Virus record (IMG/VR): IMGVR_UViG_3300036826_000033 | Span: 1-55,389 of that record | Source: a virus | DNA: 55,389 nt | Strand: one strand, 5' to 3' | Position numbers and translations under genes: made by a program | The notes under the pieces: generated by a model | What the model was told of the DNA's origin: nothing | Databases searched by the model: none | The model's input: the letters and a program-made list of their open reading frames with translations, nothing else | Shown here: in pieces, positions 7,387-14,979 of the stretch | Layout: each line of letters begins with the position of its first letter | How positions within the stretch are numbered: position 1 is the stretch's first letter

Positions 7387-8825
7387 GCTTTCGGCAGCCT
7401 CCCTTCGCGTCCGAGCTGCATCGCTTTCGCTGCGAGTTTCGTGAGCGCTCTGTAGTAGTGCTCATCGAGATGGTTCGACTCGTAGTGATGCCCGAACTCA
7501 TGGATGATCAGATCGTCGATGCGCAGCTGATTCGTGTCGAGATCGAACCACTTGCGACCGAGATTGCGCACGTTGAACGACAGACTGCGTCCGCCCCAGC
7601 TCGCGTTCTCATACGATGCCTGCTTGCAGAAGCGCACAGTGATCGAGCAGCCGAGCAGAAGCTCAGCGAGCTTCAGTGCATACGCTGCGACGCGTTTCAT
7701 GTTCTCATCGGGTTCGACCGGCTCAGTCGCAATCGATTTCTCTGGCTGTGTCGGAAACAGCTGCCCAGCGGGCTGAATTGCTTCGTGCTCTTTGACGTTG
7801 TCCCACGCGGCGCCACTCAGCATCCCGCCAGTCACGACTGTGTAGCCGTGCGCGGTCGCTGTGCGATTCGCCTCTGGGTCGCTCATGTCGAAGCTGACGC
7901 GTTTCTCGCCGAATTTGTTCGTCATGAATGACTGCACTGCTTCAGGCGCGATGTCGTGCTGCTCAATCGCTTTTTGCACCCACGTTTCATTCGTCTGTTC
8001 AACACTCAGCTCAGCGTGCGTGACGTTCATCACTTCGAGCGCGAGACGTTTCTTGAAATAGCCCGACAACGTGTTCTTGCGATCAAGCGTCACTGGCACT
8101 TTCTGCATCACGTCACAGTGAAAAGCGCAGTCGATCTTGCAGATCGGGATTCCCATCTCGTAGAGCGTCGGCATTTCGCCATCGCGCGGTTCGTGCAGAT
8201 GAATCTGCGTCTTGCGACTTGTGCGGCGAAAATGCCGCTCAGAGTCTTCGACGTAGGTTTCCATGACTGCTTCAATCGTGTGCTTTGGTTCGCGTGTCGC
8301 GATGTAGGCGTCGTTGAACACAGTCACGATCTCAGCTGGCGCGAGCAGCGTCGACATCTTGCGCGTGACACGCTCGAAGTCTTTGCTGTTCATCTCGATC
8401 TCAGCTTCGAAGATCGAGCCTGCTTTCGTGCAATCGCTTTCTTGTCTGCGATTGCCGTCACTGTCAAAGAACACACTGCCTTTCGTCGTCTTGATCGACG
8501 CGCGCTTGCAGATCGCGAGCACGAGCTTTTCGCCAAGATTGAAACGACCGCGCTGCCGCGGGTTCGCTTTCTTTGTGCTCTCAGCGAAGAGCGTGTAGGC
8601 GTGATGTAAGTATTTGAATCCTTCCGGCGCGTCATCGATCACAGTCAACTTCGCGTGCCCGTTTGAAGCAGGTTTCAGGGTTATCTCAACGCGAGTGACG
8701 CCTGCTTCGTCCCATGCGTTCTGCACAAGCTCGTAGAGCGCGAACTCTTTGCCGCGATCTTCGAGCAGTTTCTTCAGCCCAGCTCGATCAACGTCGAACC
8801 ATGGCTGCTTCGATTCATTTCTCAT
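7383..8825 (-). CDS. GHKL-type ATPase fused to a zincin-like HEFGH domain
   Basis: 480 aa. The N-terminal ~230 residues carry the Bergerat-fold signatures: N box ELVQN (32-36), ADP-binding DDAPEGF (64-70) and G2-type GRFNLGEKL (93-101), as in Hsp90, MutL, gyrase B and histidine kinases. A middle domain follows. Residues 442-446 (HEFGH) match the HExxH zinc site of metallopeptidases, preceded by LRIDDLII as in a zincin active-site helix. By family the front binds ATP and dimerises; the rear could cut peptide bonds. The fusion is unusual for a phage and its role is unknown. The gene starts 12 nt from a paired-box promoter with no Shine-Dalgarno. Confidence 0.8.
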   Translation of the reverse strand: MRNESKQPWFDVDRAGLKKLLEDRGKEFALYELVQNAWDEAGVTRVEITLKPASNGHAKLTVIDDAPEGFKYLHHAYTLFAESTKKANPRQRGRFNLGEKLVLAICKRASIKTTKGSVFFDSDGNRRQESDCTKAGSIFEAEIEMNSKDFERVTRKMSTLLAPAEIVTVFNDAYIATREPKHTIEAVMETYVEDSERHFRRTSRKTQIHLHEPRDGEMPTLYEMGIPICKIDCAFHCDVMQKVPVTLDRKNTLSGYFKKRLALEVMNVTHAELSVEQTNETWVQKAIEQHDIAPEAVQSFMTNKFGEKRVSFDMSDPEANRTATAHGYTVVTGGMLSGAAWDNVKEHEAIQPAGQLFPTQPEKSIATEPVEPDENMKRVAAYALKLAELLLGCSITVRFCKQASYENASWGGRSLSFNVRNLGRKWFDLDTNQLRIDDLIIHEFGHHYESNHLDEHYYRALTKLAAKAMQLGREGRLPKA

Positions 8826-8837
8826 AGTATATCAATC

Positions 8838-8862
8838 TCGCACAAGTGAAAAAGTTGTCAAA
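8838..8862 (-). promoter_or_regulatory. Paired-box promoter of the GHKL-zincin unit
   Basis: Minus strand: box 1 TTTGACAAC, 7 nt, box 2 CTTGTGCGA, then 12 nt to ATG 8825. Box 1 contains a consensus TTGACA, the best sigma70 -35 of the set. A TATACT lies just before the ATG. Confidence 0.6.
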
Positions 8863-8878
8863 TAGAAAAAAACACGCG

Positions 8879-9127
8879 TCAATCTCGATGCTCTTGCACG
8901 CGCGTCTTGAACTCGTGCAGCTGTTTTTCGAGCTGCATCAGTTCTTTGAGTCCTTCGTCGTCGCTGAGCATCGTCATCGAGAGCAAGTGATAGTGAATGA
9001 TCGCTGCAGCTGCGAACCAGACACGACGACTCTCACGATACTGCGCTGACATCTCGCTGACGCTCGGATTCACTTTGCGCATATACTGCTCGAATGCGTC
9101 GTCGAGATCGAGTGATTGAAAGCTCAT
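8879..9127 (-). CDS. Hypothetical protein, 82 aa
   Basis: Not recognised; helical, with an Ala-rich segment (WFAAAAIIHYHLL) and a charged C-terminal helix. ATG 9127 makes it overlap the previous gene by 95 bp. The downstream ATGs at 9082 and 9052 shorten the overlap and are possible starts. Last gene of its unit. Confidence 0.5.
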   Translation of the reverse strand: MSFQSLDLDDAFEQYMRKVNPSVSEMSAQYRESRRVWFAAAAIIHYHLLSMTMLSDDEGLKELMQLEKQLHEFKTRVQEHRD

Positions 9128-9263
9128 GTGTTGCGTTGTTGTTGTCTGCGCGTTCTCTGCGTTCGCGCATGATTTTTTCGATGTGCACCAAGCAGACGAC
9201 GATCGCAAACAATGCGAAGTCGATTGTGACGATGTCATAGATCAAGTGGAAGATGCTGTTCAT
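9033..9263 (-). CDS. Small membrane protein
   Basis: 76 aa from ATG 9263 (ATGA overlap). One membrane helix at about 4-24 (IFHLIYDIVTIDFALFAIVV), then a basic tail that may be cut short if only the helix matters. Confidence 0.5.
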   Translation of the reverse strand: MNSIFHLIYDIVTIDFALFAIVVCLVHIEKIMRERRERADNNNATHELSITRSRRRIRAVYAQSESERQRDVSAVS

Positions 9264-10219
9264 GGTGATGTTAATACGCAGTCCGGCGCGCCGCCGACTG
9301 GTTCCAAGATGCGATAGATTTGTTTGCCGCCGATATCCATCCATTCTTTCGGCCCCACCCACGTCGCGCGACGTCGACGAGTCTGACCGCGCGCGTATGT
9401 GTAGCGCTGATGCCTGTAGGTCACATCATGCGCGCGTCGATCATGCGCCATGCGCTTGATCTCTTCGTCGCGGTCGACAGTGACGCGTGCGCCCTCAGCG
9501 ATGTCTTTCTTGTTCGCAGGATGCCCGTGGCAGATCAGCGTGTAGTGCGAGCGCGCACGAACCCATTCGACGCTTTTGCCTTGCTTGTTCGGGCGAACTG
9601 TCGCGATGTGAGTTGTCGGCATGTTCGCGTCAAACAAGAACGCAGCGATTGCGCCAATCGCGCCGCTGACGAGCTGCTGAACGCCGGGACTCACACTGTC
9701 ATCGAGTGACACCCACTTGCCGTCGACCCAGAGCGCGCTGTTGTAGAAATAAGCACCGTCTGTTTTTCCATTCGGGTCGTGGCGCAGATTCGCGATGATC
9801 AAATAGAGTGGCATCGGCAAGACCGGATAGCCAGCTCGATGACGTTCTTCTCTGTCCCAGAGTTCTTTGATCTCGACGACGACGAACATCTCAGCGCGTT
9901 CGCGTGCGATGATCATGTTCGTGCGATACGTGCCGTGGCCGAGTTCGTGATTGCCGTCTTTCCACGGCACAGCTGTCTCAGTCACTGCGAGTCGGAATGT
10001 TTCGAATGGCATCTGCATCTCTTCGAGCGCTTCAGCTTGAATGTTCCATGCGTCGAGTCCGCCAAGCTCGCGCTTGATCAGATCGCGCTCGTGCTCGTAG
10101 GTCGTCACGTAGTCGAAGAGCGGAGCTGACTGCCAGTCGCCGAGCACGCGCAAGTGAGCTTGATGCGGAAATGCCGCGAGAGCGCGTGCGAGTCCGTCGT
10201 TGAATGTTGTCGGGTTCAT
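9260..10219 (-). CDS. Conserved-type phage protein with His/Arg-rich C-terminus
   Basis: 319 aa from ATG 10219 (ATGA overlap with the upstream gene). The body is a mixed alpha/beta domain with a conserved-looking core (MFVVVEIKELWD, LPMPLYLIIANLR). The last ~60 residues carry AHDRRAH, RHQRY and WVGPKEW, a His/Arg-rich motif seen at the end of many uncharacterised phage proteins and loosely reminiscent of the AcrVA2 C-terminus. That resemblance is from memory, so I give no function. Largest protein of the unit controlled from 11094-11118. Confidence 0.6.
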   Translation of the reverse strand: MNPTTFNDGLARALAAFPHQAHLRVLGDWQSAPLFDYVTTYEHERDLIKRELGGLDAWNIQAEALEEMQMPFETFRLAVTETAVPWKDGNHELGHGTYRTNMIIARERAEMFVVVEIKELWDREERHRAGYPVLPMPLYLIIANLRHDPNGKTDGAYFYNSALWVDGKWVSLDDSVSPGVQQLVSGAIGAIAAFLFDANMPTTHIATVRPNKQGKSVEWVRARSHYTLICHGHPANKKDIAEGARVTVDRDEEIKRMAHDRRAHDVTYRHQRYTYARGQTRRRRATWVGPKEWMDIGGKQIYRILEPVGGAPDCVLTSP

Positions 10220-10413
10220 TGTTCGAGACCAAGCGCTTTGCGAATGTCGCGTCGCAATTCTTCGCGCACGCGTTCGCAGCTGTTGTTGCAAAACATCGAG
10301 ACAGGCCAGAAGAGCTGATCTTCGAGTTCGACAGTCCACTTGTCGCCAAGCGCGATGCGCAGCGTGTTGCGCAGACTGTGCGGGTCGTAGGTGACTTCGT
10401 TCTTCGCGTTCAT
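10216..10413 (-). CDS. Hypothetical protein, 65 aa
   Basis: Not recognised. Helical, two Cys (FCNNSC), basic C-terminus. ATGA overlaps at both ends. Confidence 0.6.
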   Translation of the reverse strand: MNAKNEVTYDPHSLRNTLRIALGDKWTVELEDQLFWPVSMFCNNSCERVREELRRDIRKALGLEQ

Positions 10414-10685
10414 TGTCGTTTCAAAGGCAAGAACGGTCCCATCGCTTTAATCCAGCGCTGCACTTCGTCGTCACGCAGCAAGTTGAAAAACGTCTCACGG
10501 TCGAGATTGCGTCCATCTGGCGAGAGCGTCTCGTCAGCATGAACGATCAGACTGCCGAGTTTTGTCAGCAGCTGCAGACTCGGTTTGAGTGCGCGCTTGA
10601 ACTCGACCTCGCGTTCGCTCGCATCGCTCTGCGCGTCAGCTTGCGCGACGCCGGGCGTGATGTGTTTCGTTGATCGCTTTTTCAT
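10410..10685 (-). CDS. Hypothetical protein, 91 aa
   Basis: Not recognised. Disordered basic/acidic head (1-28) and a helical body (LKPSLQLLTKLGSLI, DRETFFNLLRDDEV). ATGA overlaps at both ends. Confidence 0.6.
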   Translation of the reverse strand: MKKRSTKHITPGVAQADAQSDASEREVEFKRALKPSLQLLTKLGSLIVHADETLSPDGRNLDRETFFNLLRDDEVQRWIKAMGPFLPLKRQ

Positions 10686-10750
10686 TTCGCGAGCAAGATC
10701 GCCAGCAGCAGTCGCTTGTAGGCGCGATTGATTCGTCGATTCTTTTTCAT
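10682..10750 (-). CDS. Cationic microprotein, 22 aa
   Basis: MKKNRRINRAYKRLLLAILL then AK: a strongly basic head and a short hydrophobic end. ATGA overlaps on both sides are the reason for calling so small a gene. It could be membrane-active or merely a coupling peptide. Confidence 0.45.
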   Translation of the reverse strand: MKKNRRINRAYKRLLLAILLAK

Positions 10751-11010
10751 GTGTTTTTCTCTTTCTGGTTGTCGCGCTCGAAGCGCAGTTTCTTGTCGAG
10801 CAACCCGTGCTCGATTGCGTGATTGATCAGCTTCGACATGCTCATGACGAAGTGACGCCCGTTCGGTGCGCGCAGCAAGATCGCGCCAGTCGGCACAATC
10901 CCGCTGAACTCAATCTTGAACTCTTTGCCGCCGATTTCTGCGATTGCGTGCCCGCCTTGCATTGTCATGTAGAGATGACCGGCATTGATCTTTTCGCCGT
11001 CAGTCGTCAT
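10747..11010 (-). CDS. Hypothetical protein, 87 aa
   Basis: ATG 11010 is chosen because it lies one base after the stop of the upstream micro-ORF; longer forms overlap that ORF. A beta-rich core (AIAEIGGKEFKIEFSGIVP, GAILLRAPNGRHFVMS) suggests a small barrel. Function unknown. Confidence 0.6.
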   Translation of the reverse strand: MTTDGEKINAGHLYMTMQGGHAIAEIGGKEFKIEFSGIVPTGAILLRAPNGRHFVMSMSKLINHAIEHGLLDKKLRFERDNQKEKNT

Positions 11011-11011
11011 G

Positions 11012-11083
11012 TCAGCATCTTTGCCAGTCGACATCGACGGCGCTATATTTCGCAGTGATCTGCTTCGATTCAGTTTCATTCAT
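11012..11083 (-). CDS. 23-aa leader-type ORF with apparent leaderless start
   Basis: MNETESKQITAKYSAVDVDW then QRC. Its ATG is 10 nt from a paired-box promoter, the same distance as the long genes 12441-12800 and 16737-17036, and the next ATG follows its stop by one base. It may be a leader peptide controlling the downstream genes. Confidence 0.45.
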   Translation of the reverse strand: MNETESKQITAKYSAVDVDWQRC

Positions 11084-11093
11084 GACTAGAAAT

Positions 11094-11118
11094 TCGCACA
11101 AGTAGAAAAGAACACAAG
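11094..11118 (-). promoter_or_regulatory. Paired-box promoter
   Basis: Minus strand: CTTGTGTTC, 7 nt, CTTGTGCGA, then 10 nt to ATG 11083. GAATTT occupies -12 to -7 if the A of ATG is +1. No Shine-Dalgarno can fit. Confidence 0.6.
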
Positions 11119-11126
11119 CACTTTCT

Positions 11127-11408
11127 TCAACTATTTTTGGCAACGTTCGAGTGAACATATTTCTCTGGGAGCCAGCACGCGCTGATCGAACCGAGAACGT
11201 GACCGATTGGCCATGGCGTGTTTTCGTCGCGCTCAGTGATGCGCACGTCGACATTCCACTTCATGCGCGACGCGCGAATGCGAGTGACGACGCCGCGCAT
11301 CTTGCAGCTGCCGTAGTCAGCGCCGAGATGAGCGATCGATTTGACGCGATCACCGACTCGGAATGGTTGCAGCTCGCCAGTCAGACGATTGATGCGCAGC
11401 TTTTTCAT
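11127..11408 (-). CDS. Hypothetical protein with SH3/KOW-like stretch
   Basis: 93 aa. FRVGDRVKSIAHLG and CKMRGVVTRI resemble a small SH3-like barrel such as a KOW or translation-factor fold. Function unknown. ATGA overlap with the upstream gene. Confidence 0.55.
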   Translation of the reverse strand: MKKLRINRLTGELQPFRVGDRVKSIAHLGADYGSCKMRGVVTRIRASRMKWNVDVRITERDENTPWPIGHVLGSISACWLPEKYVHSNVAKNS

Positions 11409-11755
11409 CCTGCGAAAAAATCAGTGATTGCGTCGCGCTCTTCGTCGCTCTCAGCTGCGTCGAGCAGCTTGCCGACATACGACATCTCAGCAGCTTCGAA
11501 TTGCGTGTAGCCGTATCTGTCGAAGAACGCGCGACCTTCAGCGTCGAGCGGAGAACCATCTGGGTTCAGCGGATATTCTTTCAGCACCCAGAGCGCTCTG
11601 CACTTGTTCTTGCGCTGCGCATCGCGACAGCTCTTGCAGAGCGTGAGACCGTCTTTCTTGCTGTAGCGCGCGCCGCGATTGCCGCAGACGCGCGCCTCGC
11701 ACCAAGCGATTGGACGCTCAAGCCCTGCCCAGTATGCTGATCTGCCTCTGCTCAT
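11405..11755 (-). CDS. Zinc-binding hypothetical protein
   Basis: 116 aa from ATG 11755 (ATGA overlap). CEARVCGNRG and LCKSC near residues 18-43 make a four-Cys site; the C-terminal half is acidic and helical. Function unknown. Confidence 0.6.
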   Translation of the reverse strand: MSRGRSAYWAGLERPIAWCEARVCGNRGARYSKKDGLTLCKSCRDAQRKNKCRALWVLKEYPLNPDGSPLDAEGRAFFDRYGYTQFEAAEMSYVGKLLDAAESDEERDAITDFFAG

Positions 11756-12444
11756 TGAATTGCGCTCTGTCTGATTGATCGCGCCGGGATTGCCCACAAG
11801 CGACCATCTTCAGCTTTGAAGAAAGCGTGCAGCATCAGTTTGCCGTTCATGTAGGGGCCGCAACCGCTGCAGACTTTGTCTTCGAGTTTCACGACTTCGC
11901 AGATGTCGCCTTTTTTGCCGCCGATCAGAACGCGCGAGCCAACTTTCAGCTGCTTGCGCTCTTCACGAGTGACTGGCGTCAGTTCTTTCCCGTGACGCAT
12001 CTCGATCATCTGCTCAAGCATGTCTGCGTGACTGCGAGCACCACGAGCGTCGCCGAGCGCGCGATAGATCGCAGCTTTGAGCTGCTCAGCTTGCTGCCAT
12101 GATTGCAGCTCAGCACGTTCGCATTCGACTTTTTTCGTGGGGCCGAAGCGACGCTCAGTCAGTTTGACTGTCTTCATCCATTTCGGTTCGACGGCGCCAG
12201 CTTCAAGATCAGCTGCGAGCTTGTCAGCAGCTGGCGCGACTTTCTCGCGCAGATCGACAATGATTGCTTCAGTCAGCGTCTTTTCAAGTTCGAGCGGTTT
12301 GCAGCCCGAACCCATGCAAGTGCCGCTGAAAAAACCCCACTCGACCGTGTAGCCATGCTTCGCGAGATAACCGTCGACCATCACTGCTTGCTGACGACCG
12401 CACGCTTGGCAGCTGCCGCGATGTGTGTGCTGTCGCGATGTCAT
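11752..12444 (-). CDS. Zinc-ribbon protein with SH3-like C-terminal domain
   Basis: 230 aa from ATG 12444. The N-terminus has CQACGRQ and CMGSGC, a likely zinc ribbon. The middle is helical. The last third (KVGSRVLIGGKKGDICEVVKL, then CSGCG) looks like a KOW-type barrel with another Cys pair. It may bind nucleic acid. ATGA overlaps on both sides. Confidence 0.6.
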   Translation of the reverse strand: MTSRQHTHRGSCQACGRQQAVMVDGYLAKHGYTVEWGFFSGTCMGSGCKPLELEKTLTEAIIVDLREKVAPAADKLAADLEAGAVEPKWMKTVKLTERRFGPTKKVECERAELQSWQQAEQLKAAIYRALGDARGARSHADMLEQMIEMRHGKELTPVTREERKQLKVGSRVLIGGKKGDICEVVKLEDKVCSGCGPYMNGKLMLHAFFKAEDGRLWAIPARSIRQSAIQ

Positions 12445-12800
12445 TGAGGCCTCCCTTCGGGATTGAAGCACGCGACTGCATTGCTGAATTTCGCTGCGCG
12501 CTTCATCGCGCGAGCGTCGTCTTTGCGCTGCTTCTCAGCGATCAGTTCAACCAAGCGCACATACTCAGCGCTGCCCTCGAAAAAGCGCACATGATCGTTC
12601 TCGAAGTAGTCAGTCATCATGTCGCTGTTGTTGATTGGTCGCAGCTGCGCTGGCAGCCCGGTCAAGATCGACTTCGCATAAAGCGTGACGCATGTGCGAC
12701 CGTCGATCAGTGTGACGTGCGAATACCAGCAAGGATAGAATTTGCCAGCGGCGCGCACGCCGTTCAGAAGGAATTTCACTGCATTCGATTCATTGTTCAT
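12441..12800 (-). CDS. Hypothetical protein, 119 aa, leaderless start
   Basis: ATG 12800 lies 10 nt from a paired-box promoter and gives MNNESNAVKFLLNGV. The core YSHVTLIDGRTCVTLYAK and DMMTDYFENDHVRF look conserved. Similar small proteins accompany DUF932 genes in phages, to my recollection; function unknown. First gene of its unit. Confidence 0.65.
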   Translation of the reverse strand: MNNESNAVKFLLNGVRAAGKFYPCWYSHVTLIDGRTCVTLYAKSILTGLPAQLRPINNSDMMTDYFENDHVRFFEGSAEYVRLVELIAEKQRKDDARAMKRAAKFSNAVACFNPEGRPQ

Positions 12801-12810
12801 GCAGAGAACA

Positions 12811-12835
12811 TCGCACAAAGACACAAGTGCGCAAG
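12811..12835 (-). promoter_or_regulatory. Paired-box promoter
   Basis: Minus strand: CTTGCGCAC, 7 nt, TTTGTGCGA, then 10 nt to ATG 12800; GATGTT lies at -12 to -7. Box 1 occupies exactly -35 to -27 from the ATG. Confidence 0.65.
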
Positions 12836-12910
12836 TAGAAAATTGGCAAAAACAACGTTTTTTTCGCTCTCAGAGCGTGCTCAATATCAACAACTTACGG
12901 ATGAACGCTC

Positions 12911-13729
12911 TCAGCGACCGAGATTGACGAAGCAAATCGGTTGCCGCAGCGTCAGAATCGTCGACTGCAACCAAGCGTATGCAGTCAGCTCCCAGCTCTT
13001 GCTGATTGGCCACAGAGCATCCTCGTGCGCTGGCGCGTGCTTGTGCTCGATCACTTCAAGACGCACGTCGCGTCCGTTGTTCTCTTCGATTGTTCTTCTC
13101 ACGCTCTCAGCTGGGCGATGCGCGATTGCGTAAATCTTGCAGCGCTCAGACTTCACAGCGCGAGCGATGCACGCGCAAGCGGTACCACTGCCAGCGGGCA
13201 CGACATACGTCGCCGCGTCAGGCAACGGGTTGCGCCTGAAAAGCTCAGTCTGCAGCTCGACGAACGCGGGCACATTGACGCCCATCGGCAACATGAGACC
13301 GCGCTCGCCGTCGCGCTCGTGCAGAATCTTGCGCGTCACAGCGAAGTTGATCGCGTAGTGATTCGGGTTCAAAAAGTAGATGTCGCCGTGCATCTTTTCA
13401 GCCCACGGCAACAACTGTTTGATCTTCGGATGCGTGATCAGCGTGCGCACACCGAACAAGTCGCAGCAGCGCTTCAGATCAGCGACCCAGAAACTTTCTT
13501 TGATCGCGTAGTAGGCGAGCGACTCGAAACCGGAGCTTTTCACCCAGCGGCAGAACGCTGGCATGACTGCGCACTTCACAAACGGCGACAAATCCTCGAG
13601 GACGCAATCGTCAGCGCGATACACGAGCACGGGTTCGCCGCTGACTTCGTGATCTTCAGTTTCGATTGAATGCTTGACTGCAAACGTCGCAGACTTAACG
13701 TCGACCGCCGGATGAAAAAGTGAGTTCAT
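12911..13729 (-). CDS. PLP fold-type-II-like protein (deaminase/desulfhydrase-like)
   Basis: 272 aa. The order of elements follows fold-type-II PLP enzymes: an early Lys-containing helix (YAIKESFWVADLKRCC, about 73-88), a Rossmann strand (GVRTLITHPK), then LPMGVNVPAFVELQ and a glycine-rich phosphate loop VVPAGSGTACACIARAV (about 172-188). Phages do carry ACC-deaminase-like proteins, but whether a catalytic Lys is kept cannot be told. A role in modified-nucleotide or amino-acid chemistry is possible. It lies just downstream of a terminator and no paired box precedes it. Confidence 0.55.
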   Translation of the reverse strand: MNSLFHPAVDVKSATFAVKHSIETEDHEVSGEPVLVYRADDCVLEDLSPFVKCAVMPAFCRWVKSSGFESLAYYAIKESFWVADLKRCCDLFGVRTLITHPKIKQLLPWAEKMHGDIYFLNPNHYAINFAVTRKILHERDGERGLMLPMGVNVPAFVELQTELFRRNPLPDAATYVVPAGSGTACACIARAVKSERCKIYAIAHRPAESVRRTIEENNGRDVRLEVIEHKHAPAHEDALWPISKSWELTAYAWLQSTILTLRQPICFVNLGR

Positions 13730-13749
13730 GTGTTGTTGTCTCTGAGAAG

Positions 13750-13786
13750 AAAAAAGCGCGCCGCCCGATTGCTCGAAGCGGCGCGC
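13750..13786 (-). terminator. Rho-independent terminator of the DUF932 gene
   Basis: Minus strand: GCGCGCCGC (13786-13778), 13-nt loop, GCGGCGCGC (13764-13756), then TTTTTTCTTC. A strong 9-bp GC stem with a U tract, placed between the DUF932 gene and the PLP-like gene. Confidence 0.85.
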
Positions 13787-13828
13787 CCTCAGTCAATGGC
13801 TAGTTTGACTGGTTGTCATCTTTCTCAA

Positions 13829-14635
13829 TTAGTTCAAGCCATGAACGTTCTCAATCATGCCGTCGCCGTCATCGATGACAGTCGCCTGCGCGCTCTTGAG
13901 CACGAGACCGACTTGCGCGTCGAACAAACCGTGCAAACGCTGAGTGCGTCTTGAGAGTTCGTTGAGCTGCAAGCCCTTCATCACGTCGGTGAAGCTGTTG
14001 AACAGCGACCACGCGGTGCGCGGCGCGAACTCGTCATGCTTCGGATGACGCCATTCTTGCAGCAGCGGCGGGACTTGCGTCGATGTCGCAGCGCGCGCGT
14101 CGATCGCGCGAACGATCAGATCGTGCGCTTGCATGTCTGAAAGTTCGAATTGCTTGTAGGCTTCGATGCGTGTGTCTTGATCGTGCCAGCGCGAAACGAG
14201 CTGACCGATTGATGTCTGCACGAGACCCGGCAAATCGCGCATGATGTGAACAGTGTGCTTGCGCGTCATGCGAATCTCGCCACTGAAGCTGAGATTGTCG
14301 CAGACGAACACTGACGCACCAACAACGAGACCAGCAGGGAAGCTCTTGTCGTGCGAATTGCGCAAACCGAGCACCCACGCATAGTCCTCAGAGTTGTGAC
14401 CGTTCGCGATCTGCATCAGCCCGAAGTAGCGATTGCCGCCGCGCGTCAGGCTGTGTGTCTGATTGACGATTGAAAGTCCGTCTGATTTGAGCGTGTCTTC
14501 GACGCGCTCGATCAGTGCGGTGTGAGGGATTGGCGTCCATGTATCTGTCGCGTCTGGCGTCGGGACGATCTCGACGTCAGCTCGTTCGACTTTTGATGCT
14601 CCGCAGTGGAGAATCAGGTCTGTCTGTTTATTCAT
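13829..14635 (-). CDS. DUF932 (phage/plasmid-like) protein
   Basis: 268 aa. Recognised from the order and wording of its core: ALIERVEDTLKSDGL, RYFGLMQIANG, LGLRNSHDKSFPAGLVVGAS then VFVCDNLSFSGE. These match the DUF932 family found in phages and plasmids, often next to recombination or antirestriction genes; molecular function unknown. It is a single-gene unit: paired-box promoter 11 nt before the ATG and a strong terminator after it. Confidence 0.8.
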   Translation of the reverse strand: MNKQTDLILHCGASKVERADVEIVPTPDATDTWTPIPHTALIERVEDTLKSDGLSIVNQTHSLTRGGNRYFGLMQIANGHNSEDYAWVLGLRNSHDKSFPAGLVVGASVFVCDNLSFSGEIRMTRKHTVHIMRDLPGLVQTSIGQLVSRWHDQDTRIEAYKQFELSDMQAHDLIVRAIDARAATSTQVPPLLQEWRHPKHDEFAPRTAWSLFNSFTDVMKGLQLNELSRRTQRLHGLFDAQVGLVLKSAQATVIDDGDGMIENVHGLN

Positions 14636-14646
14636 GACGTTGAATT

Positions 14647-14671
14647 AAGCACAAGCAGAAACGTGTGCAAG
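14647..14671 (-). promoter_or_regulatory. Paired-box promoter of the DUF932 gene
   Basis: Minus strand: CTTGCACAC, 7 nt, CTTGTGCTT, then 11 nt to ATG 14635. TTAATT directly after TGTGC is the most -10-like sequence of the set. Confidence 0.65.
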
Positions 14672-14704
14672 TGTTTTTTTCTACTTTTTTTTGGGCTGCA
14701 AAAA

Positions 14705-14974
14705 TCACGGGTTTTCGAGCGTCAAACTGAGCAGATTTTCAGGCAGCTTGTGATCAGGCACGACTGCGAGATGCGTGTCAGCTTCGACTTCGAGACTGAT
14801 CGCGCTCAGCTGCACATTGACGATGAATCCCTTCGTCGTGCCGACAAATCCCTGCGGCATTTCCATGTAGAGTTTCGCGGGAATGATCTGTCGCATCGTG
14901 ACATTGCCAGTCGGCTTGATCAGCAACCATTTCACGTCGAGCTGCGCTTCACCGAGCAGCAAAAATCGCTTCAC
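14705..14974 (-). CDS. Hypothetical protein, 89 aa
   Basis: Not recognised. GTG start 5 bp after the upstream stop, no strong Shine-Dalgarno. Beta-rich (AQLDVKWLLIKPTGNVTM, KGFIVNVQLSAISLEVEA). Coupled to the exported protein upstream. Confidence 0.55.
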   Translation of the reverse strand: MKRFLLLGEAQLDVKWLLIKPTGNVTMRQIIPAKLYMEMPQGFVGTTKGFIVNVQLSAISLEVEADTHLAVVPDHKLPENLLSLTLENP

Positions 14975-14979
14975 GATTT

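Noticed and set aside
9260-10219. Anti-CRISPR AcrVA2 homologue
   Set aside because: Similar size and a His/Arg-rich end, but I cannot align the bodies by eye; the ending occurs in many phage proteins.
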